This document shows positions 19,654 to 30,483 of a stretch of 64,000 nt of DNA, piece after piece. The stretch is from positions 253,939,921 to 254,003,920 of the forward strand of contig CM037878.1 of the NCBI GenBank assembly GCA_021292165.1, given 5' to 3'. Every line of letters begins with the position of its first letter. The first letter of the stretch is position 1. Position numbers and translations under genes: made by a program. The notes beneath the pieces are model-generated. The model was not told where the DNA came from, did no database searches, and was given only the letters and a program-made list of their open reading frames with translations. The stretch comes from Shinisaurus crocodilurus (lineage: Eukaryota > Chordata > Lepidosauria > Squamata > Shinisauridae).

Positions 19654-21596
19654 CAACAAAGTCACTTTAGATCTGTAAAGAGCAATTAAAAAATTAAATA
19701 TAATATTGCATATTTTTCCATTTCCACCCAAATTTCCATTTTTTTTCTAGACCCCCCCCAGAAAAAAAAACTTCCCCCCCCCCATGGACTTCAAAGTTTC
19801 TGGAAATATTACATCTCTACCTTAGGGGACAATCTCCCCTGAATTTATTTATTTATTTATTTGCTGAGAATTTTTGAAAAAAACAAATGAGCTGAGGGAC
19901 AGAGGACTGGGTGCTGGGTGTTTGTCTAGCAATACTTATACACTGGCAATGCTGGAAGTATATCCTCCGGAAGCATCATCATGTTATGAAGATGGCTGTA
20001 GCCTCATTCAGGCATTCAGAGGGAGAGACTTTCCCCCAATGTGCAGACAGTATGTGGGCAGGATCAGGACAAGCCTTGTGACATGAGGGCAGGGCGAAAG
20101 GTATGACCCTGCAGCCACTTTCAATACACTTTGCCCCTTCATGTGAGTAATATGTGAAAGCAGTTTATGAGTGTTAGGGCACAATCCTATGCATGTTTAG
20201 CATGCATTCTCACTAATAAATTTGATTCTCTTTTCCTGGAACCATGTTAAAACTCTTTATTCTACAACTCTCCCAGTATACTGGACTAAACAAAACGCTT
20301 GTGAGAACTGAGACCATATCTGGATTTGGCTGCATCATTCATTCCATCCAGCTCACGACTGTTGTTTTTTCTTTGTGTGTGTGTGTGTGTGTGTGTGTTG
20401 TGACCCCAAGTAAAGCCAATCCGGAAGGTTGTAAATTACATATTCATGTGTATCTTATTGCCCGGTGCCTGGATCTAATCTTGTGTTTTCTGCAACAATA
20501 GCCATCCCATTCTTGTTTCCATCTCTCTGATATCATTCCAGCAAGTGCTCCTTTTGGGACCTTACAGAACCTGGCATGAAATGTTATGTAGCCAAAGAAA
20601 CATGTGGCATAGTCTTCTTAGGGAAAAAGAAAGCTAGAAAAAAAAAATGCATTGCTATGATTTTTGTTTCTTTATAGCAGTTTCCTTCACGTAGAGCAGT
20701 GGTAAATCTATCCTACTTAGAAGTTTTTGGATTCTTTGATGGTCACAGTAGTTCATCTAAGGGACAGAGTGGGAGAAACAAACAGCAACCTTTTCACTCC
20801 CACAGAGTCTGTTCACCTCTGGATGGGAAGCATTCCAAATCTCAAATCAGCCAGCTTTTTTACTCTCAATGGCCAGAAATCATTAATTCAGTGAGAATTC
20901 GGTTTGGATGGAACTCCCTCAGCATCATTAATGTGAATATCCCAGTGTCATTCTACAAGATTCCTACTGTAATTTAGCACAAATTAGCTGCTGCATGCAT
21001 GAGTGCCTTGTTGGCTTATTGCCACACCATGCTTTTCAGCTGCAGGCTTGGTAGAGCTAATCATAGATAGAAAATTTTCAAGCATTCCCAAGTCTATCTC
21101 CACAACAACTGAAGGAGGCAGTAGGAAAAAACATCTGTCTTTAGTATCAATACCAACAGAACTACATGATGGAAAGTTTTACTGGGAATGTAATGTGTGT
21201 GGTGAAATAATAATAATATGAAAGATTTATTCACTTCCATACCTGTACTAAATATGCACAGAAAAGAAGATCAAACAATTATATATGCCAGCCTCATGAC
21301 CCAGAGCCCAAAATTTGCTTAGATAAGTGCCTAAGCTAAGTGACCCAGGGCTTCTGATTTAAGATCCAAAATTTCATTGCAGTAGCCACTGTAGTCTGTT
21401 GTAGCAAAAAACAACAAGAGAGTCCTGTGGCACAATTTCATTGTGACATAATCTCACATGGACTAGTGCCCATTTCTTGAAGTGTTATTCTCATCTCATC
21501 ACCGATAACTGAGAGGCAATACATGGGTACAGAGGGGAAATGTTTGTATACAGTGGGGCCAGAAGAGTACGAAATGGAAGAAGAGTCCAGTGGTCT
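19654..21596. other. No gene recognised; microsatellites and a MITE end
   Basis: Contains C- and A-homopolymers near 19750-19785, a TTTA tract near 19850, the left end of a family A MITE at 20177-20205 (preceded by TTA) and a GT tract at 20374-20399. No exon-like feature was found. Confidence 0.5.
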
Positions 21597-21852
21597 CCCT
21601 AAATCATGGGTGGGCACTGGGATGTCTGGGATCCATTTTTGCCCCCTGGCCCCCCCATGGGCCACAGTCCTCCCTGTATGGGGAGTATTTTTATTTTATT
21701 ATATATATATTATGTATGTGGAGCAGCTATGAAGCGCCAATTCAGTCAAAATTAGCTTGTTTGCAAGCTAATCTTGCCCCTTTTCGGTACTCCATGGCAG
21801 CACAGAGTACTGAAGGGGTCAAAAAGGGGTCAAAATGGCTGCTGTGGCTGCC

Positions 21853-21886
<34 letters not shown>

Positions 21887-21985
21887 GGTATATATATATA
21901 AAAAATTTTGGTGGGCAGTGGGGAGTAGGAGATAGGAGGCTGCATGTGGCCCATGGGCCGTACATTCCCCACCCCTGCTCTAAAT
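21597..21985. mobile_element. hAT-type element with 8-bp target duplication
   Basis: The element at 21605-21977 starts CATGGGTGGGCACTGG and ends ATTCCCCACCCCTG, the inverted partner. The flanks CCCTAAAT and CTCTAAAT match at 7 of 8. Two AT tracts have grown inside (near 21700 and 21858-21900), the second interrupted by CGGT. No transposase. Confidence 0.75.
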
Positions 21986-22035
21986 GAAACATCTGTCTAC
22001 CTACCTACTAGGGGAGCAACAGTAGGCAAAAGCTA

Positions 22036-22135
22036 TTGTCTCCAATAGCAGGAGCTTGTGGGCTTTCTGGAAGGATCTGAATGGCCATTGTTGGAAACAA
22101 GAAGCTGGACTAGATTAACCTTTGGTTTGATTTCC
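22036..22135 (+). mobile_element. SINE tail fragment (GCTGGACTAGAT family)
   Basis: TGTTGGAAACAAGAAGCTGG, ACTAGATTAACCTTTGGTTT: the 3' half of a SINE also present on the minus strand at 30385, 56230 and 57165. Head not preserved. Confidence 0.5.
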
Positions 22136-22159
22136 TTGGACTAGTCTTCTATTTGTTGA

Positions 22160-22285
22160 TTTATTTAACAAATATATACTTTTCCACACAAAGTGAATTC
22201 AAGATGGCTCACACAAGGGCATATCATACAATAAAAATACAACATAAAATTACAACAAAACCAAATAACATCAAACAAAACTTCT
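22160..22285 (-). mobile_element. L2-type LINE 3' end fragment
   Basis: An antisense AT-rich LINE tail (TTTATTTAACAAATATATAC ... AAGATGGCTCACACAAGG ... ATAAAAATACAACATAAAAT), old and diverged. Confidence 0.5.
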
Positions 22286-22299
22286 GTCTTTGAGGTAAA

Positions 22300-22630
22300 C
22301 ATCACTAAAACAAAAAGGTCAAGAACTGAAACTCAGTTATCCTTCATACTGGGGTTTTATGCAATAAAAAATCGTACAAACATGCGTAGCATAGTGAAAA
22401 TAATGTTCAAAATGCATATTAGGGAAATTGCTTGCAAAACATGTGTATATTAGGCAAAATTGAATTTTTTATACAAAAGTGCATGTATTCGGAGAAATGT
22501 GCAGCAAAATGCATATGAATTTCTATGCAAACTTTAAGAAAAAAATAATTCAAAATTTGGGATGACCCAAACCTAGGATTGGAAAAATGAGAAACCGAGA
22601 AACTGAAATTGACAGATTTGTCCATTGCTA
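22300..22630. mobile_element. Periodic-core element, family P, copy 1
   Basis: Characterised by a core that repeats TGCATATTAGG, TGTGTATATTAGG, GTGCATGTATTCGGAG and TGTGCAGCAAAATGCATA, followed by ATTGGAAAAATGAGAAACCG and GATTTGTCCATTGC. It is aligned in order with 50262-50690 and, less fully, with 28029-28475, 59785-60005 and 61865-62275. No coding content; class unknown. Confidence 0.6.
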
Positions 22631-22749
22631 TAGAATGGACTGAATGATTTCAGACCACAGGTTGATCACATTTTTTTTAAATACTCCCCACCATTAATAT
22701 ATCCCTGAAAAAGAAAAAAATAGCACAGTGATCAAAGGTCTGGGCTTAG

Positions 22750-23118
22750 CATGTAGATGAAAGGTTAGCTTATTATTTACTCTAGTGTAAGCTCATGTGG
22801 CCTTGGTTTGGGCTGGGATCACCATGCACTGGAGGGGAAGATTAAAACATTCCCCCCAACATTTTCCCCTGAAATCCCCCCCCCCAACTGTACTGGGGGA
22901 TTAAAAAAAGAAGAAAGGAAAACTCTCCATTGGCATCAATGGAGGCTTCCTCCCCTTTTTTACCCCCTCCCATGTGCATGGGGGGGGAGAATTTCAGGAA
23001 AAATGGGGGAAGATTTAATTCTCCCCTTCCGATGCATAGTGGTCCCAATCCAAGTCATGGCCACACATGCTTACAGTATAGTAAAGAAAAAGCTAACCTT
23101 CAGCTATACGCTACGAGA
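22750..23118. mobile_element. Fold-back MITE, family C, with arms of about 105 bp
   Basis: The left arm (GAAAGGTTAGCTTATTATTT ... GCACTGGAGGGGAAGATTAA) pairs with the right arm (TTAATTCTCCCCTTCCGATG ... AAAAGCTAACCTTCAGC) over about 105 bp at roughly three matches in four. The inner part is also paired (AAACTCTCCATTGG and CAATGGAGGC). It is the best-preserved family C copy. Confidence 0.65.
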
Positions 23119-23890
23119 TTAGCATAACATGTAGTTTGGCACGTAGTTCAATGTATCATTCCTTTGGTGGGCAAATGTGTGCACAAACCTGAGGGCAAGT
23201 GAACGCACAAACACTCTGGCAGAGGATGTATAAACATGTGTGCACAAACAGACCCTTCTTATCTTGGCAGCCACCCAGTTTTCTCTATCTTCTGTCCACC
23301 TACGTTCTTAACGCAAGCAGTTCTTTAATTCTGTCCAAAAACACCTCCTCCTCCCACTTTCATCTCCCTCTCCTCAGTCCAAGAAAGTTTTGTTTTCACT
23401 GGTGTCTGGTATTTGTGCCTCAGCAGACAGAGAAAGGCAGGAAGACAGTGACGTGAGCAGACAGAATAACCAGGGAATAAAACAGAGCTGGTTGAGAATC
23501 TGTAATTAGAAGCCCAATTTCCGCTTCCTTCCCAGGCACTTTTAAAAATCCCTTTCAGGGGTCTCTTGAATGCTTCAAAATGGAATGTCATTGAGACTTT
23601 GCTTCCCTTGTTTCCTTGGCAACAGGTTGGTGATGCTTCACCTAGAAATATGCTGTGTCTCCGTGGAGATGCTGGCGTGGGTGTGCTGTGGTAATCACAA
23701 TGGGCATATAGCTTTGCCAGTCCCTCCCCTCTGCAAGTATTAAGTGAAACAGAAGAAGTGGCATTTTAAAAAATTATTTTTAGCCAGATAGGTGTCAATC
23801 TGTTTTATTTTCATCATGCTTACCATCAGGACACTGAATCTTAAGACCTACAGACCTCAGTAATTACATCAGTATAATATAATACCAACA
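23119..23890. other. No gene recognised
   Basis: No repeat or coding feature stands out. Confidence 0.45.
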
Positions 23891-24055
23891 CAATTAATTA
23901 ATTAGTTAATTAATTAAATTTACATCCCACCTTTCATCCATCATGGAACTCAAGGTGGCTACATGCAGTTCCCAGGTGGTCTCCCCTTCGAGCACTGGCC
24001 AGACCCAGACTTGCCTAGCTTCAGCAAGGTGGCTGCCTCATGTGCCTTCAGACCA
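23891..24055 (-). mobile_element. 5S-rRNA-headed SINE with L2/MIR-type tail, copy 2
   Basis: The minus strand runs TGGTCTGAAGGCACATGAGG, then GCTGAAGCTAGGCAAGTCTG, then CCAGTGCTCGAAGGGGAGAC, then CACCTGGGAACTGCATGTAG. These align in order with 5S rRNA from its 5' side through GAAGCTAAGCAGG and ATGGGAGACC to GCCTGGGAATACC. The tail TTGAGTTCCATGATGGATGA ends GGTGGGATGTAAATTTAA and an ATTA tract. AAAGGTGGGATGTAAAT corresponds to AAAGGCGGGGCATAAAT in the MIR-like SINE, so both use the same type of LINE tail. Confidence 0.75.
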
Positions 24056-24061
24056 AGTATT

Positions 24062-24305
24062 TATATAGCTCTGCAGAGGATTCAGTGTGCCTTACATATT
24101 TGGGAATCCTGACAATAACCTTTTAGGTAGGTCAATATGATCTCCCCCATGTTGCAAATACAGCCGAGGCTGAGAGGTAATCGTTTGCCCAAAGAAAACC
24201 ACCTAGTCAGTTCATGGCACAGATGAGACTTGGACTAGGGATCCACAGTTCAGCCTCTATGAAATGGTTCATAGCTCAGCCTCTTAACCACTATACACTA
24301 CGACT
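24062..24305 (-). mobile_element. MIR-like SINE, old copy
   Basis: The reverse complement reads GGTTAAGAGGCTGAGCTATG, then ACTAGGTGGTTTTCTTTGGG, then CTCAGCCTCGGCTGTATTTG, then CTACCTAAAAGGTTATTGTC. This order is that of the MIR core. It is more diverged than the copy at 27158 and abuts the 5S-derived SINE. Confidence 0.6.
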
Positions 24306-24424
24306 CCAAATAGTAATATGAGATTAAGTCTGTTAAAGCTAGATTTTGATGCCCTAAATTACTTCAGTGTTAGACTTCCTGAAGTCAAGACTAAAGCAGG
24401 CATATTGTCTGCACCTTCTCTATA

Positions 24425-24775
24425 AGGCTGGGCAATACACGGGCTGTGGGCTGCATGCCCCTACGACCTCTTTTGTGTCCCCTGGCCACCACTCTGCTGA
24501 TGAATTTGGTGTGGAAATTTAGCAATGCAGTAGCCAAACAGGGCTAATGTTGCCTTGTGTTGAGGGAAAACAAACCACCGTTTCCATGGTGATGTGGAAG
24601 CAAAGCAGGGGAAAATCAGCACGTTTTGGCTGCCACGCTGCTGTGCCACCAAAATTTCAGCAGGAAATTAAGTGTGTATGTGTGGGTGGGGTGGGGTGGG
24701 GGGCATGATGCTGTCCCCAGTGGGTTCCAGGGGGTGGAATTGGCCCCCAGACCTCATGAAGTTGCCCACCCCATT
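24425..24775. mobile_element. Possible hAT-like element
   Basis: GGCTGGGCAATACACGGGCT near the left and AAGTTGCCCACCCC near the right are loosely inverted, as in Charlie-type MITEs. No clear 8-bp duplication. Confidence 0.3.
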
Positions 24776-24789
24776 CTACTACATCATGT

Positions 24790-26129
24790 GTACATTTCAG
24801 CTCAGTAAAGCCTGAATGCTAGGACTTGTTTTGAATAAGAGAGCCCAGCTAGCCATTCCTGGTGGGTCAGGCGGAGCTGACCAAATAAGGGATCAAGAGG
24901 CTGCAAGCAAGCACAGGCAGTCTGCTCAACAGGCAGGCGCAGACAGTCTAGTGAAAAAACATAGATTGGGGATGGACCCTGCAGCCATGATCCGACTCCC
25001 CTCCCCCGTGTTCCCCCCTCTCTCTGAGCTCACAACCTCTGACAAGTGCTTCAGTGTGACTTTATTCATCTAACTTTTGGTAGCAGAAAAAACAACCCCT
25101 GAGTAAACTGGAAGCAATTCTTAAAGAACAATGAGTATTATGGAGAATAACAAGAACTTTGTTCAGTGAGTCTTCCGTTGCAAGTAGAGGTACCACAAGT
25201 GGAGGTGCCCCTGAAATAAGTTAACCCATTCAGATTGCACCACTGACATTTGTCAACCATCCCCCAATATTTCCCTATGAAAGAAAAGAGCAGAAGAAAT
25301 CTATGTGCCTGCAGGGAGAAGGGGATACACACTTGCAGTCACCCCATCCCACTCAGTGTATGACTTCAGATGGAGACTGGAAGCAGGTAAGTTGACTGAA
25401 GCTGAATTCAGACTAGACTTAAAGGGAAAAACATGATTGGCCGCTGAGTCCTGTAACTGTGTTCACTCAGTACCAAACTGGATGTGGTGTCACGTGCACC
25501 TGGTGTGTGTCATTCAAGATTATAGTACAGGGTTGGTCCTCAAATTTCACCTAAAATAATATTTGAACCAAATTTGGAGGGTTCCTCATCCAGTGAACCA
25601 TCTGAGGAATTCCAAGGCAAGCCAAAAGAATTTCAGTAAAGCTAACAAAAATTTCTGAGAGGAATTCCATAGGCTGCCACCAGACTTTCTCTATGATTTG
25701 AACTAGATTAGGAAGTTCCTCCTTTGGCAAAATATCCAAGGTACCTTGAATGAAATCAGCAGAGTTTTGAAAAGATGAATGAAATATCATGGACGGTGGT
25801 GGTGGTTGTAATGCAGGTCCATAGGCACACATTTTGTTGTGGGGTGCATAAGGCAGGAGATTAATGCAGAGGAGACAGTAACATGTGAACAAGCCCTGTG
25901 TACATGTTACTCATGTGCAGGTCACTCACATGGTGAGGTGGGGCCACACTCCTGGCCCCAGCTCCTGATGTCACAGGAACATGATGTTGGGAATGGGACC
26001 AGAAGCATTGTGCTGCTCCTGCTTCACCATATCAAAACAATTTCAATTTTATATAATTTAAACATGAGGGCCTATTGCTTGTCAATTATCCAAATATCTA
26101 ACCAGAACACTGGGAACAACTTTACTTCT
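24790..26129. other. No gene recognised
   Basis: Single-copy-looking DNA without a recognisable gene or repeat. Confidence 0.45.
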
Positions 26130-26264
26130 TAGTAAGCCAACCTTTCCGAACCTAGGGCTTTCCAGATGCATGAGACTACAACACCCATAACCTGCAGCCA
26201 GCATGGCCAATGGTCAGGAATGCTGGGAGTTGTAGCCACCAGGTTGGGAAAGGCTGTACTAAGC
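26130..26264. mobile_element. hAT-type MITE with 8-bp target duplication
   Basis: The element at 26138-26256 starts CAACCTTTCCGAACC and ends GGTTGGGAAAGGCTG. The flanks TAGTAAGC and TACTAAGC match at 7 of 8. It is the same family as 19510-19645 in the opposite arm order, with the shared GCTGGGAGTTGTAG. Confidence 0.75.
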
Positions 26265-26629
26265 TAAACTCTATTAAGCCTGCCTTCATATTTTTCTTTA
26301 TACCTCCGCAAGTAGATAAATATGTTGTTGTTGTTTTTAATGAAAGCTGAACATAACTTAGGGATGGGACTTGGAATATCTCAGAGGGGTCATGCCCACA
26401 TAGGCCACAGGCAGCTAGGCCTTGGTGGTGGTGGTGGTGGTGGTTTTCACATTCCTAAACGTCCCCTTGAGCCTCAATGACTTTGGTGTTTTCCAGGTCC
26501 TGCTGCTGCTGCCCTTCGTGACTGTTTAGATGCTTCTCCTGGAAAGCAGCCGTCTGCCTGCTGAGAACCAAAATAAACGTGCCACCATTCATGTAAAGCA
26601 CATTGTGTGGCTTTTTAAAAGCATAAATT
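26265..26629. other. No gene recognised; GGT tract
   Basis: A GGT tract lies at about 26430-26452. Nothing else is recognised. Confidence 0.45.
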
Positions 26630-26883
26630 TGGATTAGTACCTTGTGAGAGGGAAGAGGCTTTAGCCCTGACTCCCTTCCTGTGGTCCCAGTCTGCATTGC
26701 TATGTTTCCACCTGCTATTTGCACTAGAAGAAAAGCTCCCATTTGCACCAATGGGAACTTTCTTTTCATTACAAGTAGCAGGTGCAGGGGACCAATTTGC
26801 ATTAGAAACACAGCAGTTAACTAAGAGTTAAGCCCTAACCCTACCCTACCAGGATCCTGATCCAGATTGCCCCCCCCCCCCCC
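26630..26883. mobile_element. Family C fold-back MITE, decayed, ending in a C run
   Basis: GTGGTCCCAGTCTGCATTGC and, at the other end, GATCCTGATCCAGATTGCCC are family C ends. The inner AGCTCCCATTTGCACCAATG is partly self-complementary. It ends in a run of 14 C (26870-26883). Confidence 0.5.
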
Positions 26884-27121
26884 GCGAACCTATTTACACT
26901 GGTAAATTAATTCAGGTCATTGGTCCTGAAAGGTAGTGGCCCACTGATAACACAATCTACCAGTTGTTCAGAATCTACTCTAGAAACCTATAGCATTCTG
27001 GACAGAATTCATGGTGATAGATAGGAGAATGGACCTCTCTCAGTCTCTATGACTGAGTAAGCATGTCCTTTCTCCTATACCTTCTGTGTGGTAGATTTGA
27101 ATGGAAAAGCTATGTTAATAG

Positions 27122-27520
27122 GCATTAATTATATAGGAAACTGCTTTATGTGGCGTAGTGTGAGCCAGTGTGGCGTAGTGGTTAGGGTGTTGGAGAGCCG
27201 GGTTCTAGTCCCCGCTCGGCCATGAAACTCACTGGGTGACTTTGGGCCAGTCACTGACTCTCAGCCTAACCTACCTCACAGGGTTGTTGTGAGGATAAAA
27301 TGGAGAGGAGGAGGAGGAGGATAATATAATGTAAGCCGCCTTGGGTTCCTTGCAGGAAAAAAGGCGGGGCATAAATATAATAAATAAATAAATAAACCAC
27401 TGGTCCATCGAGCTCAGTTTTGTCTACACAGGGTCTCAGACAGGAGCCTTTCCCAGCCCTACCTGTAGATGTCAGGGATTTAAGCGTGGACATTTTGCAT
27501 GCAAAGCAGCACTGAGCTAA
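27122..27520 (-). mobile_element. tRNA-derived SINE split by a MIR-like SINE
   Basis: Minus-strand pieces of the GGCAGCTTCCTATG-tailed SINE lie on both sides of the MIR-like SINE. One is at 27122-27150 (ATAGGAAACTGCTTTATG); the other at 27397-27520 (ACCACTGGTCCATCGAGCTC ... TTTTGCATGCAAAGCAGCAC). Order and orientation fit one element with an insertion, so the MIR-like SINE is younger. Confidence 0.7.
27158..27396 (+). mobile_element. MIR-like tRNA-derived SINE, nearly complete
   Basis: The best copy in the window. Head: A box TGGCGTAGTGG, B box GGTTCTAGTCC. Core: CACTGGGTGACTTTGGGCCA to GGTTGTTGTGAGGATAAAAT. Tail: GTAAGCCGCCTTGGGTTCCT, AAAAAGGCGGGGCATAAATA, then TAAATAAATAAA. The GCCGCCTT/AAGGCGG words form the LINE-type 3' stem-loop recognised by the partner reverse transcriptase. 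A duplicated GTGGCGTAGTG at the start is either a target duplication or a slip. Confidence 0.85.
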
Positions 27521-28028
27521 GACCCTTCCCCTTTTATATTTATTTATATAAATATGTACCCTGCCACATCAGCCCAACATGGATTCTTTAAGTGGCTAAG
27601 ACCAAAGTAAAATGATGACCAGTTAAAAAGACCACAGAACAGAGCAGGCTATCAAGAAAACACATATATGCAAACATTAAAATGTCAGAAAGCCAGAATC
27701 AAACCACCAACAACCCGCAGGCAACAACTTGTCTCTGTTCCAAAACTATAGCACTTTCTTCTGCTGGAGGTTCACCACAGCCCACAGAGAAGCAGCCTTC
27801 CAAAGACCTTTTCATTTCAGTGTGCTCTTGGTGGTCAAGTTTTTTTATAACTGATCATGTGGGGTTGAAGTTTTTGGGTTTTTAAATTATAACTATCCAT
27901 CTCAGGCTTTTATGATAGGGGCAGGCTACAAAATAGGAGGGAAGTGTTAAGTCCTTACTGAGTCATGAACTTCCCTGTCAGCTTTCTTCCCAGCCCAATG
28001 CTATGAAGATGTTTCATCCACATTTGAG
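27521..28028. other. No gene recognised
   Basis: Possibly an old LINE tail near 27535-27570 (TTTATATTTATTTATATAAA). Nothing else is recognised. Confidence 0.4.
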
Positions 28029-28475
28029 ATGTGTGAGAAATTCACTCTCTCAAGTTTTTTTAAAAATGGATTTATCCAATTCATACCTTGCAGACCCAAA
28101 CAGGGACCCAAACTCAATTTGTGGTCAGAAATCAATACATTTCTGAGCTTGGAATGCATTCTGCAAAACAAAACAAAATTGTATTCAATGACACGCACAC
28201 ATTTGAAAAATGCGCAAAGAAAAATGCACATATTTCCGGAATGTACACAAATATGCTTTAGTCAATGGGTGCATGCGTCCAACTTGTGTACATTTAAAAA
28301 TGCACACAAAAATGCATACTTCAATGTGTACATAATGAAAAATGCATACAGATTTCCATATGGATTATAAACAACAATTCCGCAAGCTGATGCAGAAACA
28401 GGACAGAACGTGCTTGACCTAAAAAAACTGATAATCTCAGCAAGACCGAGATTGACAGTTCCATCCATCGCTAAT
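28029..28475. mobile_element. Periodic-core element, family P, copy 2
   Basis: The core repeats AAAAATGCACACAAAAATGC, AATGTGTACATAATGAAAAA, TGCATACAGATTTCCATATG. It ends GAGATTGACAGTTCCATCCA, then TCGCTA. Many near-palindromic TGTGTACA and TGCATGCG words. Confidence 0.55.
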
Positions 28476-29186
28476 CTATGTTCATGTTTTGTTGCAAAAG
28501 CACATAAATTCTCTTTAGGTGGGCCTTTTAATAGCCTTGATTTTTATGGTGGCTCTGATCTTGTAATTATCTGCGATATTGTCTCTTTCTATTTGTAATT
28601 GTTTATCATTGTTTTATTGTATTTTTGATGTTCTTAGCCACCTTGAAGGAGCTGGCAGGTTAGGAACAGAGAGGTGAGTGAAAAACGTCATTTCTTCTGT
28701 TAAGGCAAAGCAGGCTTGGCTGCAGAAAAAATGGCCCAGATGCAAGCATCGTAAATTAAGCTTAAGCCATGAACAAAACACACAAACACACAGTACTGTA
28801 AATCCTTGGTGAGACAGTGAGTGTTACACATACTTACTCCATTACCAACCAAGCTGATTCCAGAAAGAGAATAATTTTAATCTAATATTTATGAAGCATG
28901 GCTTGCATTGGAGGGCCCCAATGATTCAGTAACCTGCCCTTTTAATAAATATTGTGCAAATATTTCCCCAACTGCTCTTTTTGTCTTCTCATCGGTTTTT
29001 CCGCATGCACTTTTTTCCCTTGCTAGTCACTTAAGGAACACCTGTAGAATGACTGGTGCAGAAAGGCATTACTGATAGCTTCTGAATGTGAAAACAGTTG
29101 CGGGGTGTGAAGGAATAGAAAGAGAACTTTCTATTTAGTAGGAGAAGATTCTGCAGAGGGTGATAGTCGGGGGAGAGAACGAGCAA
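28476..29186. other. No gene recognised
   Basis: Contains a weak L2-tail-like stretch (28596-28680). Otherwise no recognisable feature. Confidence 0.4.
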
Positions 29187-29600
29187 CTTAGAAGTAGGTT
29201 GGGCAGGTGCCCTACTTTATAAAGGATAGTCCTCTAGTTCAGATAGCTGGCAGAGGGTAGTCCTGTATTTGAAAATGTCCTCTATTTATGGACTGTTCAG
29301 TCCAAGTCCGGTTTAAAGTAAAAGAATCATAATCAGGGAGAGCGGCCAAGGCGTTGACTTTGCTCCTCAACAGTTAGCACCTGGACAACAGACTGAACAG
29401 GCAGGCATACAAGGCACTTGATCACAGTCTTCCCCACTATGGTAGGATGTATTGTAGTATTACTATTGAAATTACAGTTATTATTTCTAAATTTGAACCT
29501 ATGCATATAAATTAACATGTGCAAATATTATGCAAATTGGTGACTTCTTTTGTACTCCTTTTTGGTGATGAAATGCATAAGTGGCCACCCTGCTTAGAAG
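29187..29600. mobile_element. hAT-like element, family D, with exact 8-bp target duplication
   Basis: The element at 29195-29592 is flanked by CTTAGAAG on both sides (29187-29194, 29593-29600). Ends: TAGGTTGGGCAGG at the left, AAGTGGCCACCCTG at the right. The interior is collinear with 17748-18134, for example AGCACCTGGACAACAGACTG and ACAGGCAGGCATACA. The 8-bp duplication places the family in hAT. No transposase frame. Confidence 0.8.
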
Positions 29601-30384
29601 TGATTGAGGGGAAATGTCATATGATGAGCCTTTTGCTGAGTCATGCGCATGCCCAAAGAAGAAGTTCTTCTACAGAGTGATTTGGGGTAAGACAAGTCTC
29701 CCACAGGAGGGAGAGCTTAGGCACAACTACCAAGAAGGCCCTTCTCCTTGGTCCAAACCAGATGTACTGCATGGATCAAGAGAACACAAAAGATAGCCAG
29801 TTCTATCTATGACCTTAGCAACTGGGCAGATTCATACAGAAGACAAAACTTCAGAAAGCCTGGTTCCAAACCATAAGGGGCTTAAGAGGTCACCACCAGC
29901 CATTTGAACTGGGCCCAGAAAAAAAAACAAAAAACTGGAAGCCAGTGCAGCTGTTTCAGTAGGAGGGCTGCTGCATGCTCCCAGTAGATAGGTCCAAGTT
30001 ATAACCTAGTTGTCGCATTTTGGACCAATGGGGATTTCTCCTAAATTTTGAAATTCAGTGTATGGTCAACAATTATTTAACCAATAGCTATGGGGGGGGA
30101 ATCACTCTAGCAGTTATATGATTTGTATATAAAATACTTTAAAGTTACCTGATGGGTCAAGGCAAGGTTTTTGTGGCGTACAAAAAGTCAGTAGATTGAT
30201 CAGGAGAGGCACAGTGAAAGTCCAACTTAGTAGCTGCAGAAATAGAGTCCCCATTTTCCTTGTATCAAAAAAGGATTTTGGGCCTTCCAAGTGGCAGGAG
30301 AGCTATCAAAAAAGGCAAAAAGGGAGTGAAAACCCAGTTAGAAAGATGCACACTTTCCCAGCAGCACCTCTCACCCAATAAAAA
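29601..30384. other. No gene recognised
   Basis: May include LINE-derived sequence around 29800-30020 (GGCTTAAGAGGTCACCACCA ... GAAGCCAGTGCAGC), which resembles repeat antisense but was not matched to a coding block. Confidence 0.4.
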
Positions 30385-30480
30385 CATAAGAAGAGCCATT
30401 CTGGATTAGACCAAAGGCCTATCTAGTTCAGTATTCTGTTCCCACACTGGCCAACCAATGCTCCAATGGGAAGCCCATAA
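30385..30480 (-). mobile_element. SINE fragment (TTCTTATGTT tail family)
   Basis: AACATAAGAAGAGCCATTCT, GGATTAGACCAAAGGCCTAT, CTAGTTCAGTATTCTGTTCC: the antisense of the family seen at 22036. It touches the CR1 element that follows. Confidence 0.6.
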
Positions 30481-30483
30481 GAA

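Noticed and set aside
26832..26850. Telomere-like CCCTAA repeats
   Set aside because: Only two or three imperfect units, at the edge of a decayed fold-back element.
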